Positions 1 to 9,345 of a DNA stretch of 64,000 nucleotides are shown piece by piece. Below the pieces are notes generated by a model. It did no database searches. It was given only the letters and a program-made list of their open reading frames with translations, and had not been told where the DNA came from. Within the stretch, counting starts at the first letter, position 1, and each line of letters starts with the position of its first letter. A program made the position numbers and the translations under genes. The DNA is from [Clostridium] aerotolerans DSM 5434 (GTDB lineage Bacteria > Bacillota > Clostridia > Lachnospirales > Lachnospiraceae), in assembly GCF_000687555.1 (NCBI RefSeq), contig NZ_JHWJ01000005.1, positions 124,001-188,000 on the forward strand. The letters are read 5' to 3'.

Positions 1-2
1 GA

Positions 3-1244
3 AGCATTGTAAACAATAAAAATTACACAGGTATCATTCTCCGTCAGGAGGAGGTTAAGAATACAGACCGTTCCGGCTATGTAAACTATTACGTAAGAGA
101 GGGCAAACGGGCTTCCACTGGAACCAGAGTATATTCCATTGATGAGACCGGGACGATTGCCACTTTTCTTGCGGAAAACGCTCAGGATAAGGTAGCGTTA
201 AAGCCAGAAAACTTATCTGGTCTTAAAAAGCAGCTGACCTCTTTTAGTCTCGCCTACAACAGTGACCGCTTTCAGTCTGTTTACGATACTAAATTATCTG
301 TAGACGCGGAGATCCTTGAATACATGAACTTTAACAGTCTGGACAACCTTGGAGAGCAGATGGACAAGGCTGGTGTTAATTTTCAGCAGGTGAAATCCGA
401 TCAGGCTGGAATTGTTTCCTATGGCATTGATTCCTATGAGGCACTGAATTCTTCCGCTATATCAGAAGAGGTGTTTGACCGTACGAAGTATACAAAAAAC
501 ATAACCAAGTCCGGCAGTCTGATTGAAAAAGGAGTGCCAGTATATAAGCTCATTACATCTGATTTATGGTCCGTTGTGTTTCCGCTTGCCGAAGAGGATG
601 CAAAAACTTATGGAGATAAGACAAGCCTTACCGTACAATTTTCAGGCCATGATTTAAAGATTCCAGGAAATTTTACCGTATTTACCGGTACCGATGGAAA
701 AACCTATGGCAAACTTGATTTTGACAAATACATGGTGCAATTCGCTTCGGATCGATTTGTGGACTTTGAAATAGTCTCTCAGAGAGCTGATGGTCTTAAG
801 ATTCCTGTGACTGCAGTAACTAAGAAAGACTTTTTACTGGTACCAATGGATTACATGACGCAAGGCGGAGACAGCACAGAAACTGGCTTTAATAAAGAGG
901 TCTATTCTCAGTCCGGCACTTCTGTGGTCTTTGTCCCAACTGAGATCTATTATTCTGAAGGCAATAATTACTATATTGAGATGAATGATAAGGACGGCTT
1001 TAAGGCTGGCGATTACATTGTTAAGCCCAACTCCACTGATCGGTATCAAGTCGGGCCAAGCGCATCCTTGCAGGGAGTTTACAATATTAACAAGGGATAT
1101 GCCGTGTTCAAGCAGATTGATGTATTGTCATCCAATGATGAGTACTATACCATTAAGAAAAATATGACCTATGGGCTGGCTGTTTACGATCATATTGTAT
1201 TGAATGCAGAGACTGTCAGCGAAGGGGAATTAATATATCAATAA
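3..1244 (+). CDS. HlyD-like secretion/adaptor protein, 5' end outside window
   Basis: The reading frame is open from the first bases of the window, so the N-terminus, including any membrane anchor, is missing. About 413 codons are visible. The beginning resembles a lipoyl/HlyD half-motif (YYVREGKRASTGTRVY) and a second such segment (SLIEKGVPVYKLI) lies about 140 residues later, with a long hairpin-like insert between them. That is the usual layout of membrane fusion (HlyD family) proteins. The gene ends a few bases before yggS, in the order adaptor-yggS-sepF, so it is probably cotranscribed with them. A transport partner is not visible. Confidence in the family is moderate because the anchor cannot be seen. 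Confidence 0.6.
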   Translation, partial: SIVNNKNYTGIILRQEEVKNTDRSGYVNYYVREGKRASTGTRVYSIDETGTIATFLAENAQDKVALKPENLSGLKKQLTSFSLAYNSDRFQSVYDTKLSVDAEILEYMNFNSLDNLGEQMDKAGVNFQQVKSDQAGIVSYGIDSYEALNSSAISEEVFDRTKYTKNITKSGSLIEKGVPVYKLITSDLWSVVFPLAEEDAKTYGDKTSLTVQFSGHDLKIPGNFTVFTGTDGKTYGKLDFDKYMVQFASDRFVDFEIVSQRADGLKIPVTAVTKKDFLLVPMDYMTQGGDSTETGFNKEVYSQSGTSVVFVPTEIYYSEGNNYYIEMNDKDGFKAGDYIVKPNSTDRYQVGPSASLQGVYNINKGYAVFKQIDVLSSNDEYYTIKKNMTYGLAVYDHIVLNAETVSEGELIYQ

Positions 1245-1256
1245 GAGGTGATTAAA

Positions 1257-1961
1257 TTGATTCTGGAAAATCTGGAAGAAGTAAATAAACGAATTTTATC
1301 CGCATGTGAAAAAGCTGGGAGAGATCCCAAAGAAGTGACCCTTATTGCAGTTAGTAAAACAAAGCCAGCTTCTATGATAGAAGAGGCATATGGTGCTGGA
1401 GTCCGTGATTTTGGGGAAAATAAAGTTCAGGAATTGTGTGAAAAACACAAGGAACTTCCACAGGACATCAAATGGCATATGATTGGTCATCTGCAGCGTA
1501 ATAAGGTGAAGCAGATCATTGGAAAAACAGTGCTGATTCATAGCGTTGATTCCCTTCGTCTTGCAGAGCAGATCGAGGAAGAAGCTGGGAAACAGGATTT
1601 AATCATTGATATCCTCCTGGAAATAAATGTGGCTGAAGAAGACAGTAAGTTTGGCTTTAAACTAGAGGAAGCAGAAAGCGCCATTTTAAAAATCGCCACC
1701 TTTCCCCATGTTAGGATAAAAGGCCTCATGACTATTGCACCTTTTGTTGAAAATTCTGAGGAAAATCGTTCCGTTTTTAAAAAATTAAGACAATTTTATG
1801 TTGACATGCAAAGGAAAAACATTGATAATGTTAGTATGAGTTTGCTCTCAATGGGTATGACCGGAGACTATGAAGTTGCAATAGAAGAAGGTGCTACTCT
1901 TGTTAGAGTCGGTACCGGTATTTTCGGTACAAGATATAAGATTGGAGAGAATGAAGTATGA
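1257..1961 (+). CDS. yggS: YggS family pyridoxal-phosphate homeostasis protein
   Basis: Single-domain PLP-binding protein with the alanine-racemase-like TIM-barrel fold; the family keeps free and bound PLP in balance and has no known catalytic reaction. The PLP lysine lies in VTLIAVSKTKP near the N-terminus. Further family hallmarks are HMIGHLQRNK, IHSVDS, LLEINVAEEDSKFGF, GLMTIAP and LSMGMTGDYEVAIEEG. An in-frame GTG at 1248 is part of the GAGGTG ribosome binding site itself; the TTG at 1257, six bases after it, is the better start and gives about 234 residues. The stop overlaps the sepF start by four bases (ATGA), implying translational coupling. Confidence 0.93.
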   Translation: MILENLEEVNKRILSACEKAGRDPKEVTLIAVSKTKPASMIEEAYGAGVRDFGENKVQELCEKHKELPQDIKWHMIGHLQRNKVKQIIGKTVLIHSVDSLRLAEQIEEEAGKQDLIIDILLEINVAEEDSKFGFKLEEAESAILKIATFPHVRIKGLMTIAPFVENSEENRSVFKKLRQFYVDMQRKNIDNVSMSLLSMGMTGDYEVAIEEGATLVRVGTGIFGTRYKIGENEV

Positions 1962-2479
1962 GCATTTTAGGCAAACTGATGGATAGCATGCGCTTAAATG
2001 ATACAGATGATGACGATGATTACTATTTAGATGATGATTACGAGGATGAAAAAGAAAAGCCTGCAAAGAAAACACTCTTTTCCAAAAAGACTGATGATGA
2101 ATACTACGATGAAGAAGAGGAATATGAACAGAAGCCTCGTTTTCTGTCCCGTTCTCCCAAGGTAGTGCCGATGAAGCAATCAAGAACCATGGAAGTTTCG
2201 ATGGTAAAACCGACTTCCATTGAAGATGCGAAAGAAATATGCGATCATATGCTGGCTGGAAAAGCAGTTGTACTTAACATGGAAGGAATTCACACGGAAG
2301 TGGCCCAAAGGATCATAGATTTTACATCAGGCGCTACTTATTCCATGAATGGCAATCTGCAGAAAATATCAAATTACATATTCATAGCAACTCCTGAATC
2401 TGTTGAATTGTCCGGGGATTTCCAGGACTTACTTAACAGTGGAAGCTTGGATATGGGCGGTATGAATCTACGTCTTTAG
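1958..2479 (+). CDS. sepF: Cell division protein SepF
   Basis: 173 residues. SepF tethers FtsZ to the membrane and shapes the division septum in Gram-positive bacteria. The N-terminus (MSILGKLMDSMRL) is the expected amphipathic membrane-binding helix. It is followed by a very acidic linker rich in Asp, Glu and Tyr (residues about 15-50) and a C-terminal SepF core from about residue 85 with MVKPTSIEDAKEICDHMLAGKAVVLNMEG and RIIDFTSGATYSMNG. The position after yggS is the conserved Firmicute arrangement. The start overlaps the yggS stop. Confidence 0.94.
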   Translation: MSILGKLMDSMRLNDTDDDDDYYLDDDYEDEKEKPAKKTLFSKKTDDEYYDEEEEYEQKPRFLSRSPKVVPMKQSRTMEVSMVKPTSIEDAKEICDHMLAGKAVVLNMEGIHTEVAQRIIDFTSGATYSMNGNLQKISNYIFIATPESVELSGDFQDLLNSGSLDMGGMNLRL

Positions 2480-2647
2480 ATCGCTTTTTATAATGCAATA
2501 ACATATTTTATGGTACAAGCAGATGATTTTCCGTTACATTCACTTATTTATATGCGAGGCCAAAAAGCTGAGCAATGGTGAAAAGGAGAATTGTTTGCTT
2601 TCTTCCATAATATAGGCAGACAAATTTTACGACGGAGGAATCGCATC

Positions 2648-3736
2648 ATGGGAGATAGAGTTCCGGTACACATGAATGGTGACTTTCAGTATGACATTGT
2701 TATGGAGATGACATTTGATGGTCTGGAGAGGGAATTGCACGAATTTGGCTTACAGGGTCGCAGAATCTGTATCGTCACAGATTCTAATGTTGCGGCTCTT
2801 TATTTAGATGAAGTGGAAGCGATTGTCTCCCGTTGCTGCAGGGAAGCCTCTCATTTTATTTTTCCCGCAGGAGAGGAACATAAGAATCTGGATACGGTCA
2901 GGAGCTTATATGAGATTCTTATAAAAAGGCAATTCGACCGTCACGATGTTCTATTGGCATTAGGCGGCGGAGTCGTAGGCGATTTATGCGGTTTTGCGGC
3001 TGCCACTTATTTAAGAGGTATTTCCTTTATTCAGGTCCCAACGACTCTGCTGTCTCAGGTGGACTCAAGCATCGGTGGAAAAACTGGTGTTGATTTTGAT
3101 GCTTACAAAAACATGGTAGGCGCGTTTCATATGCCTAAGCTTGTGTATACCAACATATCCGCATTAAAGACGCTTTCTCCGGAACAGTTTTCCTCTGGAA
3201 TGGGAGAAGTCATTAAACATGGGCTGATCCGTGATGCTTCCTACTATCAATGGCTGAAGGATCATGCTTCTATGATTCAAGCCAGAGACCTAGAGCATCT
3301 AAAAGAGATGGTAAAGATCAGTAACCACATAAAGCGTGAGGTGGTGGAAAAGGATCCTACGGAGCAAGGCGACAGAGCCCTCTTAAATCTTGGTCATACC
3401 CTGGGACATGCCATTGAAAAGCTGGCTGATTTCAAGCTGCTACACGGCCATTGTGTGGGGCTTGGCTGCATCGCTGCTATGGCCATTTCCATTCATAGGG
3501 GAATGATTCAGGAAGAGGAGCTTACGAGGCTTAATGAGCTTATGAAGGACTTTGACATGCCATTGACTGTCAGCGGTCTTTCCTCCCAGGACATTGTGAG
3601 TCTTACAAAGAATGATAAAAAGATGGATTCCGGTACCATCCGGTTTATCCTGTTAGAACAGATAGGGAAGGCGTACGTTGATAAGACTGTAACAGAAACA
3701 GAAATGTCAAAGGGTCTTATCCCCATCTTAGCATAA
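2648..3736 (+). CDS. aroB: 3-dehydroquinate synthase
   Basis: Second enzyme of the shikimate pathway: converts DAHP to 3-dehydroquinate using NAD and a divalent metal. Visible hallmarks are the nucleotide-binding segment ALGGGVVGDLCGFAAATYLRG, the VPTTLLSQVDSSIGGKTGVD block, GMGEVIKHGLI and the metal-site HTLGHAIE. The frame is open further upstream from a TTG at 2591, but GGAGGA at 2634-2639 followed by ATG at 2648 is the convincing start and gives 362 residues, the normal family length. Followed closely by lspA on the same strand, so probably one transcript. Confidence 0.95.
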   Translation: MGDRVPVHMNGDFQYDIVMEMTFDGLERELHEFGLQGRRICIVTDSNVAALYLDEVEAIVSRCCREASHFIFPAGEEHKNLDTVRSLYEILIKRQFDRHDVLLALGGGVVGDLCGFAAATYLRGISFIQVPTTLLSQVDSSIGGKTGVDFDAYKNMVGAFHMPKLVYTNISALKTLSPEQFSSGMGEVIKHGLIRDASYYQWLKDHASMIQARDLEHLKEMVKISNHIKREVVEKDPTEQGDRALLNLGHTLGHAIEKLADFKLLHGHCVGLGCIAAMAISIHRGMIQEEELTRLNELMKDFDMPLTVSGLSSQDIVSLTKNDKKMDSGTIRFILLEQIGKAYVDKTVTETEMSKGLIPILA

Positions 3737-3745
3737 GGAGATTTT

Positions 3746-4258
3746 ATGAATCAGAAGACAAAACTAATCATTGGACTAATCATCGGCTTTTTTGCAGCAA
3801 TCGGGTTAGACCAGTGGACCAAGCTCCTGGCGGTAAAGCATCTTATGGATCAGAGTGCTTATAACATCTGGACCGGAGTCTTTGAATTATTATATTCCGA
3901 GAACCGTGGAGCAGCCTTTGGCATGCTTCAGGGAAAGCAGTTTTTTTTCCTGTTAGTTGCTATAGCCGTATTATCAGTAGCTGTTTTTGCAGTTATTCGT
4001 ATGCCAGCCACGAAAAAATATCTGCCTCTTCATGTCATTGCCATGTTTTTATCAGCAGGAGCAGTAGGAAACATGATAGACCGATTTACACGGGGCTATG
4101 TGGTAGACTTTCTTTATTTCAGACTGATTAACTTTCCAATTTTTAACGTTGCAGACTGTTATGTTACCATTTCCATGTTCTTTTTTATCATTCTCTTCTT
4201 TTTTTACTACAAGGAAGAGGATTTATCATGCCTGAACCTTGGAAAGAAGGAGGTTTAA
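3746..4258 (+). CDS. lspA: Lipoprotein signal peptidase (signal peptidase II)
   Basis: 170-residue membrane aspartic protease that cleaves the signal peptide from diacylglyceryl-modified prolipoproteins. Four hydrophobic segments are visible. The family signatures are present: LDQWTK near the N-terminus, ENRGAAFGML, the first catalytic aspartate in GAVGNMIDRF and the second in FNVADCYVTI. The last codons overlap the open frame of the following pseudouridine synthase, whose true start lies just past the lspA stop. Confidence 0.95.
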   Translation: MNQKTKLIIGLIIGFFAAIGLDQWTKLLAVKHLMDQSAYNIWTGVFELLYSENRGAAFGMLQGKQFFFLLVAIAVLSVAVFAVIRMPATKKYLPLHVIAMFLSAGAVGNMIDRFTRGYVVDFLYFRLINFPIFNVADCYVTISMFFFIILFFFYYKEEDLSCLNLGKKEV

Positions 4259-4260
4259 CA

Positions 4261-5175
4261 GTGAATCTAGAATTTACCGTAACAGCTGAAGAAGCCGGGA
4301 TTCGGATTGACCGGTATTTATCCGACCGATGCAGTGAGGTATCCCGCTCTTATTTGCAAAAGCTGTTAAAGGATGAAACTGTATTAGTAAACCAGAAGAC
4401 AGTCAAAAGCAACTATAAGGTGTGCCCCAACGATTATATCCTGTTATGCATTCCAGAAGCCATAGAGCCTGAGATTGAAGCAGAGGACATGCCGCTTAAC
4501 ATTATCTATGAGGATAAGGATATCATCCTCATCAATAAGCCTAAGGGCATGGTAGTACACCCGGCGGCAGGCCATTACAGCGGAACGCTGGTCAATGGTT
4601 TAATGGCCCATTGCCGGGAAGACTTATCTGGGATCAACGGCGTAATGCGCCCTGGAATCGTTCATAGGATTGATATGGATACGACGGGGGTGCTCATTGT
4701 CTGCAAGAACGATATGGCCCATAACTCCATAGCAGAGCAATTAAAGGAACACTCCATTACGAGGAAATACTATGCCGTGGTCCATGGAGTCTTAAAAGAG
4801 GATGAAGGGACTGTAAATGCCCCAATAGGCCGTCATCCGGTAGACCGCAAGAAGATGAGCATTAACGAAAAGAATGGAAGAGAAGCCGTGACTCATTACC
4901 GGGTTTTAGAACGATACCGGCAGTTTACCTATGTAGAATGCCAGCTGGAGACAGGTCGGACTCATCAGATCAGGGTTCATATGGCAAGCATCAATCATCC
5001 TCTGTTAGGAGATTCTGTTTACGGTCCCGCTAAGTCACCATTTCGCCTGACCGGACAGACACTCCATGCAGGAGTACTTGGTATTATACATCCCAGAAGC
5101 GGGGAATATATGGAGTTTACCGCGCCCCTTCCTGAATATTTTGAGGATTTATTAAGAAAACTACGAACCACTTAG
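4261..5175 (+). CDS. RluA/RluD family 23S rRNA pseudouridine synthase
   Basis: About 304 residues: an N-terminal S4 RNA-binding domain (RIDRYLSDRCSEVSRSYLQKLL) followed by the RluA-type catalytic domain. The catalytic aspartate lies in HRIDMDTTGVLIVCKND, with VVHPAAGHYSGTLVNGL upstream and LETGRTHQIRVHMA downstream. The frame is open from an ATG at 4228, but AAGGAGG at 4246-4252 points to the GTG at 4261, just after the lspA stop. RluD is the nearest named relative; the exact uridine target cannot be read from sequence. The stop codon lies inside the terminator stem. Confidence 0.92.
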   Translation: MNLEFTVTAEEAGIRIDRYLSDRCSEVSRSYLQKLLKDETVLVNQKTVKSNYKVCPNDYILLCIPEAIEPEIEAEDMPLNIIYEDKDIILINKPKGMVVHPAAGHYSGTLVNGLMAHCREDLSGINGVMRPGIVHRIDMDTTGVLIVCKNDMAHNSIAEQLKEHSITRKYYAVVHGVLKEDEGTVNAPIGRHPVDRKKMSINEKNGREAVTHYRVLERYRQFTYVECQLETGRTHQIRVHMASINHPLLGDSVYGPAKSPFRLTGQTLHAGVLGIIHPRSGEYMEFTAPLPEYFEDLLRKLRTT

Positions 5176-5199
5176 AAGATTGTCTAAGTGGTTTTTTCT
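5166..5199 (+). terminator. Rho-independent terminator after the aroB-lspA-rluD operon
   Basis: An 11-bp perfect stem, AACCACTTAGA (5166-5176) with TCTAAGTGGTT (5183-5193), has a six-base loop and runs into a T tract. The stop codon of the preceding gene lies inside the left arm. Confidence 0.93.
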
Positions 5200-5293
5200 A
5201 TATAGAAAACTGTTTAATATCAGAATAAATATAGATTTTTCAGATATTTCGATGTATAATATTACCATCAGATAACTGGAAGGAGTGATCGAT

Positions 5294-5926
5294 ATGAGTA
5301 AACATCCGGTAATTACAATTGGAAGACAATGCGGAAGTTCCGGAAAGGTCATTGGTCAGAAACTGGCAGAAGAATTAGGAATTAAATGTTATGACAAGGA
5401 GCTTCTTGCACTTGCATCGAAAAACAGCGGACTTAGTGAGGAGCTGTTTGAATCTCACGATGAAAAGCCAACCAGCAGCTTTTTATATTCCCTGGTAATG
5501 GATACCTATTCTTTGGGTTTTACAACCTCCGGTTATATGGATATGCCAATTAACCATAAACTGTTTCTGGCACAGTTTGAAACCATCAAAGAGCTTGCCA
5601 TGGAAGAACCGTGTGTTATCGTTGGAAGATGTGCAGATTATGCACTTTCCGATTATCCCAATCTGATATCCGTTTTTATATCTGCAAAGGACGAAGATAA
5701 AATCAAATCCTTAAAAGAGCTATACCAGATTGATGATGCTAAGGCTAAAGATTTAATGGTAAAAACAGATAAGCAGCGCTCCAGCTATTATAATTATTAC
5801 TCCAATAAGAAATGGGGAGATGTAAGGAGCTATGATCTCTGCGTCGACAGAAGCTCTGTTGGGGTTGATGGAGCCGTGAAAGTCATTAAGTGTTTTATAG
5901 AAGAGAAGATGAATAGGTTATCATAA
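5294..5926 (+). CDS. Cytidylate kinase-like family protein
   Basis: About 210 residues. The N-terminus carries a P-loop-like segment, ITIGRQCGSSGKVIGQKLAEELG, of the cytidylate-kinase-like family seen widely in Clostridia (Pfam Cytidylate_kin2 type), with CYDKELL and CVIVGRCADYAL further on. It is not canonical Cmk: the glycine-rich loop differs and substrate motifs are not obvious, so the substrate is unknown. An upstream in-frame GTG at 5285 overlaps the AAGGAG ribosome binding site, so the ATG at 5294 is preferred. It is a single-gene unit between two terminators. Confidence 0.8.
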   Translation: MSKHPVITIGRQCGSSGKVIGQKLAEELGIKCYDKELLALASKNSGLSEELFESHDEKPTSSFLYSLVMDTYSLGFTTSGYMDMPINHKLFLAQFETIKELAMEEPCVIVGRCADYALSDYPNLISVFISAKDEDKIKSLKELYQIDDAKAKDLMVKTDKQRSSYYNYYSNKKWGDVRSYDLCVDRSSVGVDGAVKVIKCFIEEKMNRLS

Positions 5927-5933
5927 TATAGCA

Positions 5934-5974
5934 AAACGGACATTTCTTAATTTCATGGAAATGTCCGTTTCTTT
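5934..5974 (+). terminator. Rho-independent terminator, probably bidirectional
   Basis: A 13-bp stem, AAACGGACATTTC (5934-5946) with GAAATGTCCGTTT (5958-5970), lies between the convergent kinase-like gene and glmS. T-rich bases flank it on both sides. Confidence 0.9.
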
Positions 5975-6052
5975 ATATAACCCTATTTAATATAGCATAT
6001 TTAATTTATTCAATCAGATATAACCGTTATTTCAACAGCTATTTCATTTAAC

Positions 6053-7870
6053 CTATTCTACGGTTACTGACTTCGCCAGATTTCTAGGCTGATCCACATC
6101 CAGGTTTTTACCAACAGAAGCGTAGTAAGCAATCAGCTGTAAAATAACTGCGATGGGGAATACAGTGAAGCTGTCATTGATATCAGGAATGTTGATCTGA
6201 ATATCAGATACGCCTTTTTCTATCTGAGCATTTTCTCTGGTCAGCAAAATTACAAATGCACCTCTGGCCTTAACCTCTCTGATGTTAGAGATAGTCTTAG
6301 AAAATACCTTTTCCTGTGTGGCAATTGCAATGACAGGAACCTGATCTGTAATGAGCGCTATGGTACCGTGCTTTAATTCTCCGGCAGCATATGCTTCTGC
6401 ATGGATATAAGAAATTTCCTTTAATTTTAAGGCACCTTCCAGGGAGAATGCATAGTCAAGCCCACGTCCAATGAAGAATGCGTCTGGTTTCTGGATGAGG
6501 TGGCTTACCAGATCCTTCACTAATTCCTTCTTCTCAAGCATTGCTTCCATAGCCGGAATAGCATCTAAAAGCTCTTTCATAAAGTCTCTGGCTTCATCCT
6601 TGCTGTAGCACTCACGTACATAGGCCATACGGCAGCCAATCATGTAGAGAGCCGCTAATTGTACGGAATAGGCTTTAGTGCTTGCTACTGCAATTTCAGG
6701 GCCTGCATGGGTGTATAAAACATAATCACTTTCTCTTGCAATGGTAGAGCCTTTCACATTTACGACGGAAAGCGTTTTTGAACCATAATTCTTTGCAAGA
6801 CGAAGAGCCGCCAGCGTATCAATGGTCTCTCCTGACTGGGATATGATTATTACCAGTGTCTTATCATCAACCAGGGGTTCTTCATAACGAAATTCTGAGG
6901 CAATGGAAACGGTTACAGGTATTCTTAACAAAGGCTCTATGAGAGCTCTGGCTGCCATTCCTGCATGCATTGCGGTACCACAGGCAACAATGTGGATCTG
7001 ATTGCAGTCCTTTAATACATGATCCGGAATCTGGTCATCCGTAAAATCGGGAAGCCCCTTGACCAGGCGCGGAAGAATGGTGTTCTTTAAAGCGTCTGGC
7101 TGTTCATGAATTTCTTTCAGCATAAAATGTGGGAAGCCATTCTTCATAGCTGATTCCGTATTCCAGTTTACTTCCAGAAGCTCTGGCTCCTGTTCCTTCT
7201 GGTCTAAATCAAACAGCTGTGTCTGATAAGAGGTAAGCTTTACAATATGATTCTCAGGCACTACGAAATACTGTCTGGTGTAAGGAATCAGGGCAGTCAG
7301 ATCCGATGCCAGGAATGAACCGGAACGGGTGTAAGCGGCCACCAGTGGGCTTACATTACGGATTGCATATATTTCACCAGGATGATCCTCAAACATCATA
7401 CAGAAGCTGTAAGAGCCTATTAAGTGGCCAACAAGCTTTGCAATGGCCTCAATGGGGTCCCCCTGATAAATGTGATCCAGCACCCAGGCAGCAACCTCTG
7501 TGTCGGTTTCTGAATGAAGCTTATCTTCCAGATGAAATTCTGTAGTAAGCTGATGATAATTTTCAATAATTCCATTATGAACCAGGGTAACGCGCCCAGC
7601 TCTGTGAGGATGCGCATTTTCCGTAGTTACGCCGCCGTGGGTTGCCCATCTTGTATGCCCAAGACCGCAGTGGGATACTTCAGTAATATCCTTGCAGCCT
7701 TCTTTTAAATTTGAAACCTTTCCAGTATGACGAATGACACGGATATGAGAGTTTTCCATACAAAGAGCAACTCCAGCGCTGTCATAGCCCCGGTATTCCA
7801 GCTGAGAAAGTCCCTCCAGCAATATTTTCTTAGAGTCCAAAGGTCCTGTATATCCAATAATTCCACACAT
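6053..7870 (-). CDS. glmS: Glutamine--fructose-6-phosphate aminotransferase (isomerizing)
   Basis: 605 residues, the normal length. The enzyme makes glucosamine-6-phosphate from fructose-6-phosphate and glutamine, the entry step to peptidoglycan amino sugars. The N-terminal Ntn glutaminase domain begins MCGIIGYTG with Cys2 as nucleophile and contains LEYRGYDSAGVAL and GHTRWATHG. Two SIS sugar-isomerase domains follow (IACGTAMHAG, IIISQSGETIDTL, GRGLDYAFSLEGALKLKE), and the protein ends in DQPRNLAKSVTVE. Expression is very likely controlled by the ribozyme immediately upstream. Confidence 0.97.
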   Translation of the reverse strand: MCGIIGYTGPLDSKKILLEGLSQLEYRGYDSAGVALCMENSHIRVIRHTGKVSNLKEGCKDITEVSHCGLGHTRWATHGGVTTENAHPHRAGRVTLVHNGIIENYHQLTTEFHLEDKLHSETDTEVAAWVLDHIYQGDPIEAIAKLVGHLIGSYSFCMMFEDHPGEIYAIRNVSPLVAAYTRSGSFLASDLTALIPYTRQYFVVPENHIVKLTSYQTQLFDLDQKEQEPELLEVNWNTESAMKNGFPHFMLKEIHEQPDALKNTILPRLVKGLPDFTDDQIPDHVLKDCNQIHIVACGTAMHAGMAARALIEPLLRIPVTVSIASEFRYEEPLVDDKTLVIIISQSGETIDTLAALRLAKNYGSKTLSVVNVKGSTIARESDYVLYTHAGPEIAVASTKAYSVQLAALYMIGCRMAYVRECYSKDEARDFMKELLDAIPAMEAMLEKKELVKDLVSHLIQKPDAFFIGRGLDYAFSLEGALKLKEISYIHAEAYAAGELKHGTIALITDQVPVIAIATQEKVFSKTISNIREVKARGAFVILLTRENAQIEKGVSDIQINIPDINDSFTVFPIAVILQLIAYYASVGKNLDVDQPRNLAKSVTVE

Positions 7871-7979
7871 ATTTTATAATCTCCTTATATTTTCAATTGA
7901 TTACAGCATTCATAAAAAATCACAGACAAAAAACAGGCTGTCTGTTTCCTCATTTTATGGCAGCTTTTTTTCTTTTATT

Positions 7980-8166
7980 CATTTGTAAGTTCTCCGGTTC
8001 CAGCATGTTTGTTTTGCAGTTACCTGCATATTTCATGTTGGATCACACGCCCGGAGGGCATGGAAGGGCATCCGCCGAATATTCGATAACCCTTCACCTC
8101 GTTAACCTTTGGCACCGTTTTTCAGAAAAAACGTTCACGTTCGTACCATCAGGTGCATGGCGCTTA
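7980..8166 (-). ncRNA. glmS ribozyme (glucosamine-6-phosphate-activated self-cleaving RNA)
   Basis: Read on the minus strand, the leader of glmS starts with AGCGCC (about 8164-8159), the position of the cleavage site in known glmS ribozymes. It continues to AACGAGGTGAAGGGTTATCG and then TTCGGCGGATGCCCTTCC, the near-invariant catalytic core (about 8105-8060). Further helices, including a GCAGGTAACTGC hairpin, lie toward 7980. Known biology: the RNA cleaves its own mRNA when glucosamine-6-phosphate is high. The 5' boundary is good to a few bases; the 3' boundary is approximate. Confidence 0.93.
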
Positions 8167-8207
8167 GCTTTGCTATTAGAAATTTATCCTCCTTATAAAT
8201 TTAGTTT

Positions 8208-8236
8208 ATTATATCCTTTCATCGTTTGTGAGTCAA
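8208..8236 (-). promoter_or_regulatory. Promoter of glmS
   Basis: On the minus strand, TTGACT (8236-8231) and TATAAT (8213-8208) are separated by 17 bases. Transcription would start near 8201, about 35 bases before the ribozyme cleavage site. A ribosome-binding-site-like AAGGAGG lies between the two without an obvious start codon after it. Confidence 0.8.
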
Positions 8237-8385
8237 TACCATGATTTACATCTATTTTACGAAAAGTATCTTTTTTATTTTACAATAACTCCTTATAATG
8301 AATCATAGGATATGTATAAAGGGACATTTTTCCCCATAAGATCCACTTATCCTGACACTATAAAAATGAAGAAAGGAACAAACTT

Positions 8386-9243
8386 ATGATACGATTAGTA
8401 GCATCTGATATGGATGGAACACTTTTAAACCGTTTTGGCAAAGTATCACAATGGAATGTCAATGCGATCAAGGCACTGGAAGATAAAAATATTGGCTTTG
8501 TAGTCTGTACTGGCAGGCATTATGAGGATGCGTATGCTCCGCTGAAAGAGGCAGGAATTCAATGCGATATTATCTGCATGAATGGCGCCGCCGCATTTAA
8601 TAAAAAGGGAGAGAGACTTAGAAACCAGCCCTTGTTAAACAGCCAGGTTGCAATGATTCTTGATATCTGCCGCCCTTATTCCCCGCTTTTTGATTTCATG
8701 ACCGAATCAGGAAGCTGTACCACAACCAGCCGTGAGGAGCTGAAAAAGAGCTTTGAAAACAGGGTATTTCTTTCCATGGTAGCCGATGAGCTGACCTATG
8801 AGACCATAGAAAGCCGTTTTAAGTTTATTACAGAAGATATTCTCTTAAATGGAGAGACAGATATCTTCAAAATTTCGGTGATCCATGAAAATCCCCAAGT
8901 CCTGGATCAGATTCGCAGGCAGCTAAAGAAAGAAGACGGTATTTCAATTGCCTCCTCCGCATCCACCAATTTGGAACTGACCCATGAAATGGCTCAAAAA
9001 GGCTCTGCACTCATGGAATATGCCGTAAAATCAAAAATTCACCCACGGGAGATCCTTGCTCTTGGAGACAGTGAAAATGACTTGTCCATGTTAAGGCTTC
9101 CCATCGGTTACACCGTTGCAATGGGAAATGCTTCTGATGCCGTAAAGCGCAGTGCAAGGCTTATAACAAGAACCAATGAGGAAGATGGTGTGGCTCTTGC
9201 CATTGACGCCCTTATTTTATCGAAAGAAGCTGCAGTAAGTTAA
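8386..9243 (+). CDS. Cof-type HAD-IIB family hydrolase
   Basis: 285 residues. Haloacid dehalogenase superfamily phosphatase of the Cof subfamily. Motif I is ASDMDGTLLN with the nucleophile and acid/base aspartates. A cap-domain insertion occupies the middle. The C-terminal motifs are SALMEYAVKSKIHPREILALGDSENDLSML and GYTVAMGNASDAVK. Such enzymes act on sugar phosphates, pyridoxal phosphate or FMN; the substrate cannot be deduced here. It stands alone, divergent from glmS. Confidence 0.9.
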   Translation: MIRLVASDMDGTLLNRFGKVSQWNVNAIKALEDKNIGFVVCTGRHYEDAYAPLKEAGIQCDIICMNGAAAFNKKGERLRNQPLLNSQVAMILDICRPYSPLFDFMTESGSCTTTSREELKKSFENRVFLSMVADELTYETIESRFKFITEDILLNGETDIFKISVIHENPQVLDQIRRQLKKEDGISIASSASTNLELTHEMAQKGSALMEYAVKSKIHPREILALGDSENDLSMLRLPIGYTVAMGNASDAVKRSARLITRTNEEDGVALAIDALILSKEAAVS

Positions 9244-9345
9244 TTCAATTATATCTTAATAAACTCTTAAATCTTTTTCTCTGTATTTTACGGTCTTCTT
9301 ATGCTATAGTTCTATCTTAGAAGAAAATAACAGGAATGATAGCAG

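Noticed and set aside
7897-8244. 115-codon open frame on the plus strand
   Set aside because: It lies across the glmS ribozyme on the opposite strand, has no family resemblance and no convincing ribosome binding site.
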